A stretch of DNA of 14,560 bases from an uncultured bacterium (lineage in GTDB: Bacteria; Actinomycetota; Actinomycetes; S36-B12), in contig CAITYI010000271.1 of the NCBI GenBank assembly GCA_903896585.1, forward strand, positions 1 to 14,560, written 5' to 3'. The notes under the pieces are model-generated. The model saw only the letters and a program-made list of their open reading frames with translations, searched no databases and was not told where the DNA came from. A program made the position numbers and the translations under genes. Shown one piece after another: positions 1 through 6,721 of this stretch (position 1 is its first letter; every line of letters begins with the position of its first letter).

Positions 1-7
1 CCCCCAT

Positions 8-14
8 AAGGAGG
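8..14 (+). promoter_or_regulatory. Shine-Dalgarno site of gyrB
   Basis: AAGGAGG, close to the full anti-SD complement, lies 7 nt before the GTG at 22. It fixes the gyrB start although upstream sequence is cut off by the window edge. Confidence 0.85.
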
Positions 15-21
15 CTCGCCA

Positions 22-1992
22 GTGTCTTATGACGCCAGTGCGATTACCGTGCTTGAAGGCCTAGATGCCGTTCGTAAGCGCCCAGGCATGTATATCGGCT
101 CAACGGGTGAGCGTGGGTTACACCATTTGGTCTACGAAGTAGTAGACAACGCGGTCGACGAAGCCCTCGCGGGGTATGCCACCGACATTCAGGTAACCAT
201 CCTGGCCAATGGCGGGGTTCGAGTAATAGACGATGGCCGTGGAATCCCGGTAGATGAACACCCCATCGAGAAAAAACCGGCGGTCGAAGTTGTCCTCACC
301 GTCCTGCACGCCGGCGGCAAATTTGGCGGCAGTGGTTATTCCGTCTCTGGTGGGCTCCACGGTGTTGGTGTCTCAGTAGTTAATGCCCTGTCCACCGACC
401 TCGACGTAGAAATTCACCGCGATGGTTTTGTCTACCGCCAAAGTTATAAATACGGGGTTCCGGTGGCTCCCCTTGCAAAAGGCGAGAAAACAGATCGCAC
501 CGGCACCACGGTGACATTCTGGGCCGACGGCGATATTTTCGAAACCACCGAATTCGACTTCACCACACTAGCCCGCCGATTCCAAGAAATGGCATTTCTT
601 AACCGTGGACTTCGACTTGATCTCACCGACGAACGCGCAACGGCAATCACCGTGGTTGAAGTCGGAGAAGTCATTGAAGAAAAAGAAGAGATTCGCCACG
701 TCAGTTATAAATATGACGGCGGCATAACCGATTTTGTGAAACACATAAACGCCAGCAAGGGAGTGGCTAATCCGAGCATTATTGAATTAGCTTATGAATC
801 AGAAGATAAAACCATGAGTGCCGAAATTTCCATGCAATGGAATAACACCTATGCCGAATCTGTTTACACCTTTGCCAACACCATTAACACAACCGAGGGT
901 GGGACCCACGAAGAAGGTTTCCGCACGGCACTGACTTCACTGGTCAACAAGTTCTCCCGCGAGTGGAACATTCTCAAGGAAAAGGATCCCAATCTTTCGG
1001 GTGAGGATATCCGCGAAGGTCTCACCGCAATTGTCAGTGTGAAACTAGCTGAGCCGCAATTTGAAGGCCAGACAAAATCAAAACTTGGTAACACTGAAAT
1101 GAAAGCCTTCGTGCAGAAGTTGGTCAATGACCAACTAGGTGCGTGGTTTGAACAGAATCCGGCTGAGGGTAAAGAAATTGCCCGCAAGTCGGTCAATGCG
1201 GCGACTGCGCGCATTGCTGCTCGCAAGGCCAGAGATCTGGCCCGCAATCGTAAGGGCCTTCTCGGTGGGGCCGGTATGCCCGGCAAGCTAATTGATTGCT
1301 CGAGCCGCGAACCCGAGGAATGCGAAGTCTTCATTGTTGAAGGTGATAGCGCCGGTGGCTCGGCACGTCAAGGCAGAGACCCTCGGACCCAGGCGATCCT
1401 GCCCATTCGCGGAAAAATCCTTAATGTGGAGAAAGCTCGCATTGACAAAGTTCTCCAGAACACTGAAGTCCAGGCGTTGATCTCTGCATTTGGCACCGGT
1501 GTGCAAGAAGAATTCGATCTCAACCGGCTGCGCTACCACAAAGTTGTCCTGATGGCGGATGCCGATGTTGATGGACAACATATTCGCACCCTGCTCTTAA
1601 CTCTGCTTTTTCGCTTTATGCGTCCACTGGTGGATCAAGGTCACGTTTACTTGGCTCAACCACCGTTGTACAAAATTAAGTGGTCACGTGAGACCGCTGA
1701 TTTTGCTTACACCGAGCGCGAGAAAGACCTACTCATTGAAGCGGGTCTGGCGGCCGGCCGGCGCCTACCCAAAGAGGAAGCACTTCAGCGCTACAAAGGT
1801 CTTGGTGAAATGAACGCAGACGAACTGTGGGATACCACAATGAACCCGGCTGATCGGGTGCTGCTGCAGGTCACCCTCGACGATGCCGCCCAAGCCGATG
1901 AAATGTTCAGTGTTCTCATGGGCGAAGACGTTGAATCACGCCGTAACTTCATTCAACAAAATGCCCGCGATGTTCGCTTCTTGGATATTTAA
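22..1992 (+). CDS. gyrB: DNA gyrase subunit B
   Basis: ATPase subunit of type II topoisomerase DNA gyrase (A2B2), which introduces negative supercoils. The 656-residue product has a GHKL ATPase domain at the N terminus: EVVDNAVDEALAG at 39-51 with the presumed general base E39 and Mg-binding N43, DDGRGIP at 70-76, and the ATP-lid segment GGLHGVGVSVVNALS at 110-124. The transducer QTK loop is at 350-352. The TOPRIM domain carries EGDSAGGSA at 440-448 (E440) and DADVDGQH at 513-520 (metal ligands D513, D515), and the C terminus has the family-typical QRYKGLGEMN at 589-598. R139 aligns with the aminocoumarin-contact arginine of E. coli GyrB and is unchanged. Start GTG at 22 is preceded by AAGGAGG at 8-14 with 7-nt spacing. 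The family identification is essentially certain. It is followed 46 bp later by gyrA, in the usual actinobacterial order. Confidence 0.98.
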   Translation: MSYDASAITVLEGLDAVRKRPGMYIGSTGERGLHHLVYEVVDNAVDEALAGYATDIQVTILANGGVRVIDDGRGIPVDEHPIEKKPAVEVVLTVLHAGGKFGGSGYSVSGGLHGVGVSVVNALSTDLDVEIHRDGFVYRQSYKYGVPVAPLAKGEKTDRTGTTVTFWADGDIFETTEFDFTTLARRFQEMAFLNRGLRLDLTDERATAITVVEVGEVIEEKEEIRHVSYKYDGGITDFVKHINASKGVANPSIIELAYESEDKTMSAEISMQWNNTYAESVYTFANTINTTEGGTHEEGFRTALTSLVNKFSREWNILKEKDPNLSGEDIREGLTAIVSVKLAEPQFEGQTKSKLGNTEMKAFVQKLVNDQLGAWFEQNPAEGKEIARKSVNAATARIAARKARDLARNRKGLLGGAGMPGKLIDCSSREPEECEVFIVEGDSAGGSARQGRDPRTQAILPIRGKILNVEKARIDKVLQNTEVQALISAFGTGVQEEFDLNRLRYHKVVLMADADVDGQHIRTLLLTLLFRFMRPLVDQGHVYLAQPPLYKIKWSRETADFAYTEREKDLLIEAGLAAGRRLPKEEALQRYKGLGEMNADELWDTTMNPADRVLLQVTLDDAAQADEMFSVLMGEDVESRRNFIQQNARDVRFLDI

Positions 1993-2038
1993 CGAGTTTC
2001 ACCAGACCATTAACACACAACCGTAGACGGAGTTACCC

Positions 2039-4606
2039 GTGTCAGATGACATTGAAGTCGAAGTAGAAGTAGTGAGTAGTCACGGCCGAATCGAACCGGT
2101 GGACCTGCAAACAGAAATGCAGCGCTCCTATCTGGACTACTCAATGTCGGTTATTGTTTCGCGAGCTCTCCCCGATGTCCGCGATGGCCTTAAGCCAGTG
2201 CATCGAAGAGTTATTTATGCCATGTACGACGGTGGCTATCGACCCGATCGCAACTTCTCCAAGAGTGCCCGCGTGGTGGGCGATGTCATGGGCAGCTACC
2301 ACCCGCACGGTGACAGTGCTATCTATGACGCACTAGTCCGCCTTGCCCAGCCATGGTCACTGCGATACCCACTTGTGCAAGGTCAAGGAAACTTCGGCTC
2401 CCCTGGCAATGATCCCCCCGCTGCCCAGCGGTACACCGAGTGTCGCATGGCTCCCCTGGCCATGGAAATGGTTCGCGATATTGACGAGGACACCGTCAAT
2501 TTCCAACCCAACTACGACGGCCGCACCCTGGAACCCTCCGTTCTCCCCAGCAGGTTCCCCAATCTGTTGGTCAACGGTGCTTCCGGTATCGCTGTTGGCA
2601 TGGCCACCAATATTCCGCCACACAACCTGCGAGAAATCGCTGCCGCAGCACAGTGGCTTTTGGCTAACCCCGAGTCCACTACCGAACAACGCCAAACCGC
2701 CATGATGGAACTGGTCAAGGGACCAGATTTCCCCACAGGTGCCCTCATTGTTGGTCGCAAGGGAATCGAAGATGCCCAGCGCACCGGTCGTGGTTCTATC
2801 ACCATGCGCGCGGTGGTTACCGTTGAAGAAGACAAACGTGGTCGCCAAATTCTGATTGTGACCCAACTGCCGTATCAGGTGAACCCCGACAACCTTTTAC
2901 TTCGCATTGCTGAGTTGGTCGGCGATGGAAAACTTACGGGTATCTCAGATGTCCGCGATGATTCATCTTCCCGCACCGGCATGCGCCTGATTATTGAACT
3001 CAAGCGCGATGCTGTCGCACAGGTTGTGTTGAACCAGTTGTACAAGCACACTCAACTGCAAGATAACTTCGGTGCAAACATGCTGGCCCTGGTTGACGGT
3101 GTGCCTCGGACATTGAGTCTGGAAGCGTTCCTGTCGCACTGGGTCACTCACCAGATTGAAGTGATTCAGCGCCGCACCAAGTACCGGCTGCGCAAAGCTG
3201 AAGAGCGCGCCCACATTCTCCGCGGCTACCTCAAAGCCCTAGACGCCCTTGATGAAGTTATTGCATTAATTAGATCTAGTGCAACCGTTGAAGATGCACG
3301 TTTGGGCTTAATGAACCTACTCGAGATCGACGAAATTCAAGCAACCGCAATTCTTGACATGCAGTTGCGCCGACTGGCAGCCCTCGAGCGCCAAAAGATT
3401 ATCGACGAATTCGAAGACTTGATGGTCAAGATTGCTGACTTCAATGACATTTTGTCTAACCCCACCCGTCAACGCCAGATTGTCAGCGATGAACTCACCG
3501 AGATCTCTGACAAGTTTGGCGATGACCGCCGTTCTGACTTTGTTGCCTGGGATGGCGATGTCACCGACGAGGATTTGATAGCGGTGGAAGATGTCGTTGT
3601 CACCATCACCTCCGGTGGGTACGCGAAGCGAACCAAGAGCGATTTGTACCGTGCTCAGCGCCGAGGCGGGCGTGGTGTGAAAGGCGCGGCCCTGCGTCAA
3701 GACGATGTCGTTGACCATATGTTCATCACGACCACCCACCACTGGATCCTGTTCTTTACCAACCTTGGCCGGGTGTATCGGGCCAAGGTGTATCAGCTTC
3801 CCGAGGCCGGTCGCGATGCTCGAGGTCAACATGTTGCCAACCTGTTGGCATTCCAACCCGACGAAACAATTGCGCAGGTCCTGGCTATTTCGGACTACGA
3901 AGCCGGGGCGTTCTTGGTGTTAGCCACCGAAGCCGGTTTGGTCAAGAAAACCAAGTTGAGTGAGTACGACACCAACCGTCAAGGCGGAATCATTGCGATC
4001 AACCTGCACGACGGAGATCACCTGATCGGTGCCCGCTTGGTCTCGGAGGAGAACGACCTGCTCTTGGTGTCCAAGAAAGGTCGATCAGCCCGCTTCAGCG
4101 CTGCGAATTCAAGTTTGCGCCCAACCGGTCGAGCAACCGGTGGTGTCATCGGCATGCGCTTCAAAGAGGGTGACTCGCTGTTATCCATGGATGTCGCAAC
4201 ACCGAATAGTTATGTCGTCACCATCACCGACGGCGGCTTCGGCAAACGCACCAGCATCGACGAATGGCAACCCAAAGGTCGCGGTGGCACCGGTGTTCGC
4301 GCCATGAAATTGCCCGAAGAACGCGGACACTTGGTCGGAGCCATGGTCTGTTCAGATACCGATCAAATCTTTGCGATCGCATCAAATGGTGTTGTCATAA
4401 GAATCAGTGTTGATGAAATTCGGGCATCAGGTCGCGACACCATGGGTGTTCGCATGATGCGACTGGGCGAAGACACAAGTGTCGTGGCAGTCGCTCGCGG
4501 CGGTGAAGTCGAAGAAGACGAGCAAGACGGCGATCAAGAAGTAATTGAGACCGAAGAAGTTGTAGCAGTAGAGGCAGAGGTCCCAACAGCGGAAGTAAGT
4601 GAATGA
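2039..4606 (+). CDS. gyrA: DNA gyrase subunit A
   Basis: Breakage-reunion subunit of DNA gyrase, 855 residues. The catalytic tyrosine is Y132 in AAQRYTECR. The quinolone-resistance region has GDSAIYD at 91-97, so the residues matching E. coli S83 and D87 are S93 and D97, the drug-sensitive state (mycobacteria carry Ala at the first position). The long tower/coiled-coil region runs about 375-500. The GyrA box QRRGGRG is at 540-546 and starts the six-bladed C-terminal DNA-wrapping domain (about 515-820), which distinguishes GyrA from ParC. A strongly acidic extension (about 822-855) ends the protein, and the first 20 residues are also acidic. Start GTG 2039 has GGAG at 2029-2032, 6 nt upstream. 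The stop TGA overlaps the next gene's ATG by 4 bp, implying translational coupling. Confidence 0.98.
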   Translation: MSDDIEVEVEVVSSHGRIEPVDLQTEMQRSYLDYSMSVIVSRALPDVRDGLKPVHRRVIYAMYDGGYRPDRNFSKSARVVGDVMGSYHPHGDSAIYDALVRLAQPWSLRYPLVQGQGNFGSPGNDPPAAQRYTECRMAPLAMEMVRDIDEDTVNFQPNYDGRTLEPSVLPSRFPNLLVNGASGIAVGMATNIPPHNLREIAAAAQWLLANPESTTEQRQTAMMELVKGPDFPTGALIVGRKGIEDAQRTGRGSITMRAVVTVEEDKRGRQILIVTQLPYQVNPDNLLLRIAELVGDGKLTGISDVRDDSSSRTGMRLIIELKRDAVAQVVLNQLYKHTQLQDNFGANMLALVDGVPRTLSLEAFLSHWVTHQIEVIQRRTKYRLRKAEERAHILRGYLKALDALDEVIALIRSSATVEDARLGLMNLLEIDEIQATAILDMQLRRLAALERQKIIDEFEDLMVKIADFNDILSNPTRQRQIVSDELTEISDKFGDDRRSDFVAWDGDVTDEDLIAVEDVVVTITSGGYAKRTKSDLYRAQRRGGRGVKGAALRQDDVVDHMFITTTHHWILFFTNLGRVYRAKVYQLPEAGRDARGQHVANLLAFQPDETIAQVLAISDYEAGAFLVLATEAGLVKKTKLSEYDTNRQGGIIAINLHDGDHLIGARLVSEENDLLLVSKKGRSARFSAANSSLRPTGRATGGVIGMRFKEGDSLLSMDVATPNSYVVTITDGGFGKRTSIDEWQPKGRGGTGVRAMKLPEERGHLVGAMVCSDTDQIFAIASNGVVIRISVDEIRASGRDTMGVRMMRLGEDTSVVAVARGGEVEEDEQDGDQEVIETEEVVAVEAEVPTAEVSE

Positions 4607-4971
4607 GCGCCCGGCGCGCACGCCTCTATGTCACCAAGTTTGATCCTTGGTCGGTGACAAAGGCTGCGTTCCTCCTCTCACTTGCTATTGCAATTGTTCT
4701 CGTTGTCGCGGTATCTGTGGTGTGGTTCGTGTTGGATCGCACCGGCGTGATCGTGTCCCTGTCGGGTACGGTCACCGATATTGTCGGTAGTACCAGTGGT
4801 CTAGACCTGGTCACCACACTGGGCTTTGGGCAAGTAATTGGCGCAACTTTGATCGTGGCATCGGTGGAGATCGTTTTAGTATCCGCACTCGCCGGTCTAT
4901 TCACCATCATGTACAACCTCACCGTGGGTGTCACCGGGGGAGTCGAAGTGGTCCTCAGTGAGGATGTTTAG
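4603..4971 (+). CDS. DUF3566 domain transmembrane protein
   Basis: Small integral membrane protein of 122 residues, matching the actinobacterial DUF3566 family found directly after gyrA (M. tuberculosis Rv0007 position). The N terminus is basic (MSARRARLYVTKFDPWSVTK, a family hallmark including the FDPWSV element) and cytoplasmic by the positive-inside rule. Two hydrophobic segments are visible at about 21-44 and 78-105, separated by a polar stretch of about 33 residues. The mycobacterial homologue has a long disordered N-terminal extension that is missing here, so this is a minimal version. Start ATG 4603 overlaps the gyrA stop (ATGA), so it is probably co-transcribed and coupled to gyrA. 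Biochemical function is not established. Confidence 0.9.
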   Translation: MSARRARLYVTKFDPWSVTKAAFLLSLAIAIVLVVAVSVVWFVLDRTGVIVSLSGTVTDIVGSTSGLDLVTTLGFGQVIGATLIVASVEIVLVSALAGLFTIMYNLTVGVTGGVEVVLSEDV

Positions 4972-5002
4972 CCATGAGTGTGTAGGCTCAGTCTGCTATT
5001 TC

Positions 5003-5077
5003 GGGCCCATAGCTCAGCTTGGTTAGAGCGCTTCCCTGATAAGGAAGAGGTCGATGGTTCAAGTCCATCTGGGCCCA
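5003..5077 (+). tRNA. tRNA-Ile(GAT)
   Basis: Full cloverleaf. The acceptor GGGCCCA (5003-5009) pairs with TGGGCCC (5070-5076), discriminator A5077. The D stem is GCTC/GAGC. The anticodon stem CTTCC/GGAAG closes loop CTGATAA, with anticodon GAT at 5038-5040. The T arm is GATGG-TTCAAGT-CCATC (5053-5069). Only CC and then G follow the discriminator, so the complete CCA end is not encoded and must be added by CCA-adding enzyme. The position after gyrA and DUF3566 is the same as in mycobacteria (ileT). Confidence 0.97.
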
Positions 5078-5115
5078 CCGTCTCACCACCCGGTGTAACA
5101 GTTTTCGAAAGGTTG

Positions 5116-5121
5116 TATCTT
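5116..5121 (+). promoter_or_regulatory. Candidate -10 box of a leaderless promoter for the DLW-39 gene
   Basis: TATCTT is followed by exactly 6 nt and then the ATG at 5128, so transcription would start at or next to the start codon. There is no convincing -35 element (TGTAAC at 5094-5099 is weak), which is common in actinobacterial TANNNT promoters. Confidence 0.5.
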
Positions 5122-5127
5122 CAGAAC

Positions 5128-5253
5128 ATGAAGAAACTACTTTTGCTCGTGGCGCTCGCCGGAATCGGGTACTTGGTCTACCGCCAGGTAACGGCAAACC
5201 AAAATGACGATGACCTCTGGTCTGAAGTCGGAGCCGACCAAGACCTGCGGTAA
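5128..5253 (+). CDS. DLW-39 family small membrane peptide
   Basis: Encodes 41 residues: a basic MKK start, one hydrophobic segment (about residues 4-18, LLLLVALAGIGYLVY), then a polar acidic tail containing NDDDLWSEV. The DLW tripeptide near the C terminus, the length near 40, and the position between the gyrA-linked tRNA-Ile and tRNA-Ala genes match the actinobacterial DLW-39 family. Function is unknown; the sequence suggests a single-pass inner-membrane peptide with a cytoplasmic or surface acidic tail. The ATG at 5128 is preferred: the hydrophobic helix starts right after it and a TATCTT box sits 6 nt upstream, fitting leaderless transcription. The AAAGG at 5108-5112 is too distant to act as a normal Shine-Dalgarno. 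Confidence 0.8.
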   Translation: MKKLLLLVALAGIGYLVYRQVTANQNDDDLWSEVGADQDLR

Positions 5254-5277
5254 CCCCTCGGCTACGATTCCGCAGGT
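5243..5277 (+). terminator. Stem-loop at the 3' end of the DLW-39 gene (possible terminator)
   Basis: ACCTGCGG (5243-5250) and CCGCAGGT (5270-5277) form a perfect 8-bp inverted repeat, extendable by one G-U pair, around a 19-nt loop that contains the stop codon. No U-tract follows (TGTAATAA), so it would be a non-canonical terminator. It may instead be a processing or stabilising hairpin before tRNA-Ala. Confidence 0.4.
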
Positions 5278-5306
5278 TGTAATAACCCAATAAGAATCAC
5301 CATCCC

Positions 5307-5379
5307 GGGGCTTTAGCTCAGTTGGTAGAGCGCTGCCTTTGCAAGGCAGATGTCAGGAGTTCGAGTCTCCTAAGCTCCA
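5307..5379 (+). tRNA. tRNA-Ala(TGC)
   Basis: Full cloverleaf of 73 nt. The acceptor GGGGCTT (5307-5313) pairs with AAGCTCC (5372-5378) with one G-U pair; discriminator A5379. The anticodon stem CTGCC/GGCAG closes loop TTTGCAA with anticodon TGC at 5340-5342. The T arm is AGGAG-TTCGAGT-CTCCT (5355-5371). CCA is not encoded. It corresponds to alaT, which accompanies ileT downstream of gyrA in mycobacteria. Confidence 0.97.
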
Positions 5380-5413
5380 CAAGTTTGACCGGGATTTCTA
5401 CCCTTTGATCAAT

Positions 5414-5440
5414 GTGCTACACCGTGCTACATCATGCTAC
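5414..5440 (+). repeat. Triple 10-bp-phased repeat upstream of the toxin-antitoxin operon (possible operator)
   Basis: GTGCTAC at 5414-5420, GTGCTAC at 5424-5430 and ATGCTAC at 5434-5440 recur with an exact 10-bp period, about one helical turn. The last copy overlaps the candidate -10 box TACGGT (5438-5443) and forms CTAC-G-GTAG (5437-5445). This geometry suits autorepression by the antitoxin/toxin complex, but binding is inferred. Confidence 0.5.
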
Positions 5441-5443
5441 GGT
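5438..5443 (+). promoter_or_regulatory. Candidate -10 box of a leaderless promoter for the antitoxin gene
   Basis: TACGGT, then 6 nt, then the GTG start at 5450. No Shine-Dalgarno is present before the GTG. It overlaps the phased repeat, so repressor binding there would block RNA polymerase. Confidence 0.45.
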
Positions 5444-5449
5444 AGTGCA

Positions 5450-5734
5450 GTGACCATCGAAAGAATCAGCCATCGCACCCTGCGCAATGAAAGCGGCCGA
5501 ATCCTCAAAGCTGTGGAGCAGGGCGAGTCATTTGTGATCACCAATAATGGCCACGAGGTCGCAACCATCTGCCCACTCACAGCGGATCCGTTCCCGGGAC
5601 TCACGGTCACGAGGTCAGATCCAGATTTCTCCTTTGCCTCCATCGTTCCGGCGCCATGGGAGGGTGAAGAAAGTGCGAGTGATTTCCTTCAGTATCTCCG
5701 AGGTGAAAATCCCGAAATAAGAACGTCCGAGTGA
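5450..5734 (+). CDS. Phd/YefM (VapB-type) antitoxin
   Basis: Antitoxin of 94 residues of the prevent-host-death family. The N-terminal DNA-binding part has the typical MTIERISHRTLRNESGRILK, then VEQGESFVITNNGHEVATICPL at 22-43; the RxLRNxSGxILxxVExGE...VTxNGxxVAxxxPL pattern is the family signature. The acidic C-terminal part (about 58-94) would wrap and neutralise the PIN toxin encoded 17 bp downstream. The frame is open upstream as far as 5339, inside tRNA-Ala; GTG 5450 is chosen because the protein then begins exactly at the family's N terminus and a TACGGT box sits 6 nt upstream. GTG 5414 is a weaker alternative. It likely represses its own operon. Confidence 0.85.
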   Translation: MTIERISHRTLRNESGRILKAVEQGESFVITNNGHEVATICPLTADPFPGLTVTRSDPDFSFASIVPAPWEGEESASDFLQYLRGENPEIRTSE

Positions 5735-5751
5735 GTGGGTGAGTTAACATT

Positions 5752-6165
5752 TTGGTTTATATCGACACTTCAGCAGCTGTTCCTTTAATTGTCCGTGAGA
5801 ACACCTCACATGCCCTGTCGTCTTATATCGATGATCTCCGTGCAGACCAGCACCTTGTGATCACTGGCAGAATTCTTGAGACTGAGATTCGCCGGGTAGC
5901 GCGGAGGTCGGAATTCGGTCAGGAACAAGTAACGCAACTCCTCAAAGGTTTCGAAATAATTGAGCACACACCAGCTCAATTTAGGGAGGCCGGGATGGTA
6001 GGACCGACTCGGTTACGCAGTCTCGATGCTCTACATTTAGCAACAGCGTTGGCAGCCAATGCATCCGCCATGATCACCTTGGATCAACGTTTGGTGGAAG
6101 CATGCTCGGAGGTTGGTCTTCCGGTGCTGGATATCAACATCCCGCGCGAGTACGTCCCCGCCTGA
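5752..6165 (+). CDS. VapC-type PIN-domain ribonuclease toxin
   Basis: PIN-domain toxin of 137 residues, presumed Mg-dependent RNase that cleaves tRNA or rRNA when released from its antitoxin. The family pattern is clear: MVYIDTSAAVPLIVRE at the N terminus with acidic D5, acidic residues E43/E45 in ILETEIRR, D92 in LDALHLATAL, and D111 in MITLDQRLVEA. All four acidic metal-binding positions are present, so the toxin is probably active. The start is TTG at 5752, with a modest GGTGAG at 5738-5743, 8 nt upstream; a weak start downstream of the antitoxin is common in such modules and helps keep antitoxin in excess. The gene ends 17 bp before ppiA. The target RNA cannot be read from the sequence. 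Confidence 0.87.
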   Translation: MVYIDTSAAVPLIVRENTSHALSSYIDDLRADQHLVITGRILETEIRRVARRSEFGQEQVTQLLKGFEIIEHTPAQFREAGMVGPTRLRSLDALHLATALAANASAMITLDQRLVEACSEVGLPVLDINIPREYVPA

Positions 6166-6182
6166 CATGAAAGTATGCGCCC

Positions 6183-6701
6183 ATGACAACTCAAGCGATT
6201 CTGCACACCAATCTGGGCGATATCACCGTTAACCTTTTCCCCGATCACGCACCCAAGACCGTGGAGAACTTCACTGGTCTGGCAGAGGGCACCATCGAGT
6301 GGACCGACCCACGCGTGCGGGCCAAGTCCACCGCTCCTTTGTACAAAGACGTGGTCTTTCACCGGATTATTCCCGGCTTCATGATTCAAGGTGGCGATCC
6401 ACTTGGCACCGGAACCGGTGGCCCCGGGTACAAATTCAAAGATGAAACCCACCCCGAACTCACATTCGACAAGCCCTACATTCTGGCCATGGCGAACTCA
6501 GGTCCTAACACCAACGGATCCCAATTTTTCATCACTGTCGCACCAACAACCTGGTTGAATTTCAAGCACACCATTTTTGGTGAAGTCGCTGATCAACCAT
6601 CGCGCGATGTTGTTGATGCTATTGCGGCGGTAGAAACCGGTGCTCAGGATCGCCCGAAGTCTGATGTTGTAATTGAGTCCATCGAAATTGTTCGCAGCTA
6701 A
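6183..6701 (+). CDS. ppiA: Peptidyl-prolyl cis-trans isomerase, cyclophilin type
   Basis: Cyclophilin of 172 residues that catalyses proline cis-trans isomerisation. Core signatures: FHRIIPGFMIQGGD at 59-72 (catalytic R61), GTGTGGPGYKFKDE at 75-88, ILAMANSGPNTNGSQFFIT at 100-118, and TTWLNFKHTIFGEV at 122-135, where W124 matches the cyclosporin-contact tryptophan of human CypA. There is no signal peptide, so it should be cytoplasmic. It matches M. tuberculosis PpiA (Rv0009) in position after tRNA-Ala. The ATG at 6183 lacks a Shine-Dalgarno but has AAGTAT and 6 nt before it. The rhomboid gene follows 20 bp later, as in Streptomyces. Confidence 0.95.
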   Translation: MTTQAILHTNLGDITVNLFPDHAPKTVENFTGLAEGTIEWTDPRVRAKSTAPLYKDVVFHRIIPGFMIQGGDPLGTGTGGPGYKFKDETHPELTFDKPYILAMANSGPNTNGSQFFITVAPTTWLNFKHTIFGEVADQPSRDVVDAIAAVETGAQDRPKSDVVIESIEIVRS

Positions 6702-6721
6702 AGCAGTCAGAGTTTCCATCA

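Noticed and set aside
1683..1698. parS-like CACGTG-centred sequence inside gyrB
   Set aside because: Only the central CACGTG and a few flanking bases match the 16-bp ParB site; the flanks differ at six positions and the codons are conserved GyrB sequence.
1996..2002. GTTTCAC half parS site between gyrB and gyrA
   Set aside because: A 7-bp half site without the inverted partner; expected by chance.
3317..3856. Long open frame on the minus strand inside gyrA (179 codons); a similar one at 864-1334 inside gyrB
   Set aside because: Antisense to strongly conserved gyrase coding sequence, no recognisable domain, no start signals.
5355..5379. tRNA-Ala 3' end as a phage/island attachment site
   Set aside because: No second copy of the tRNA 3' end was found downstream of the toxin gene, and no integrase is present.
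5339..5449. Upstream extension of the antitoxin frame into tRNA-Ala
   Set aside because: It would begin inside the tRNA anticodon arm; the antitoxin family N terminus begins at GTG 5450.
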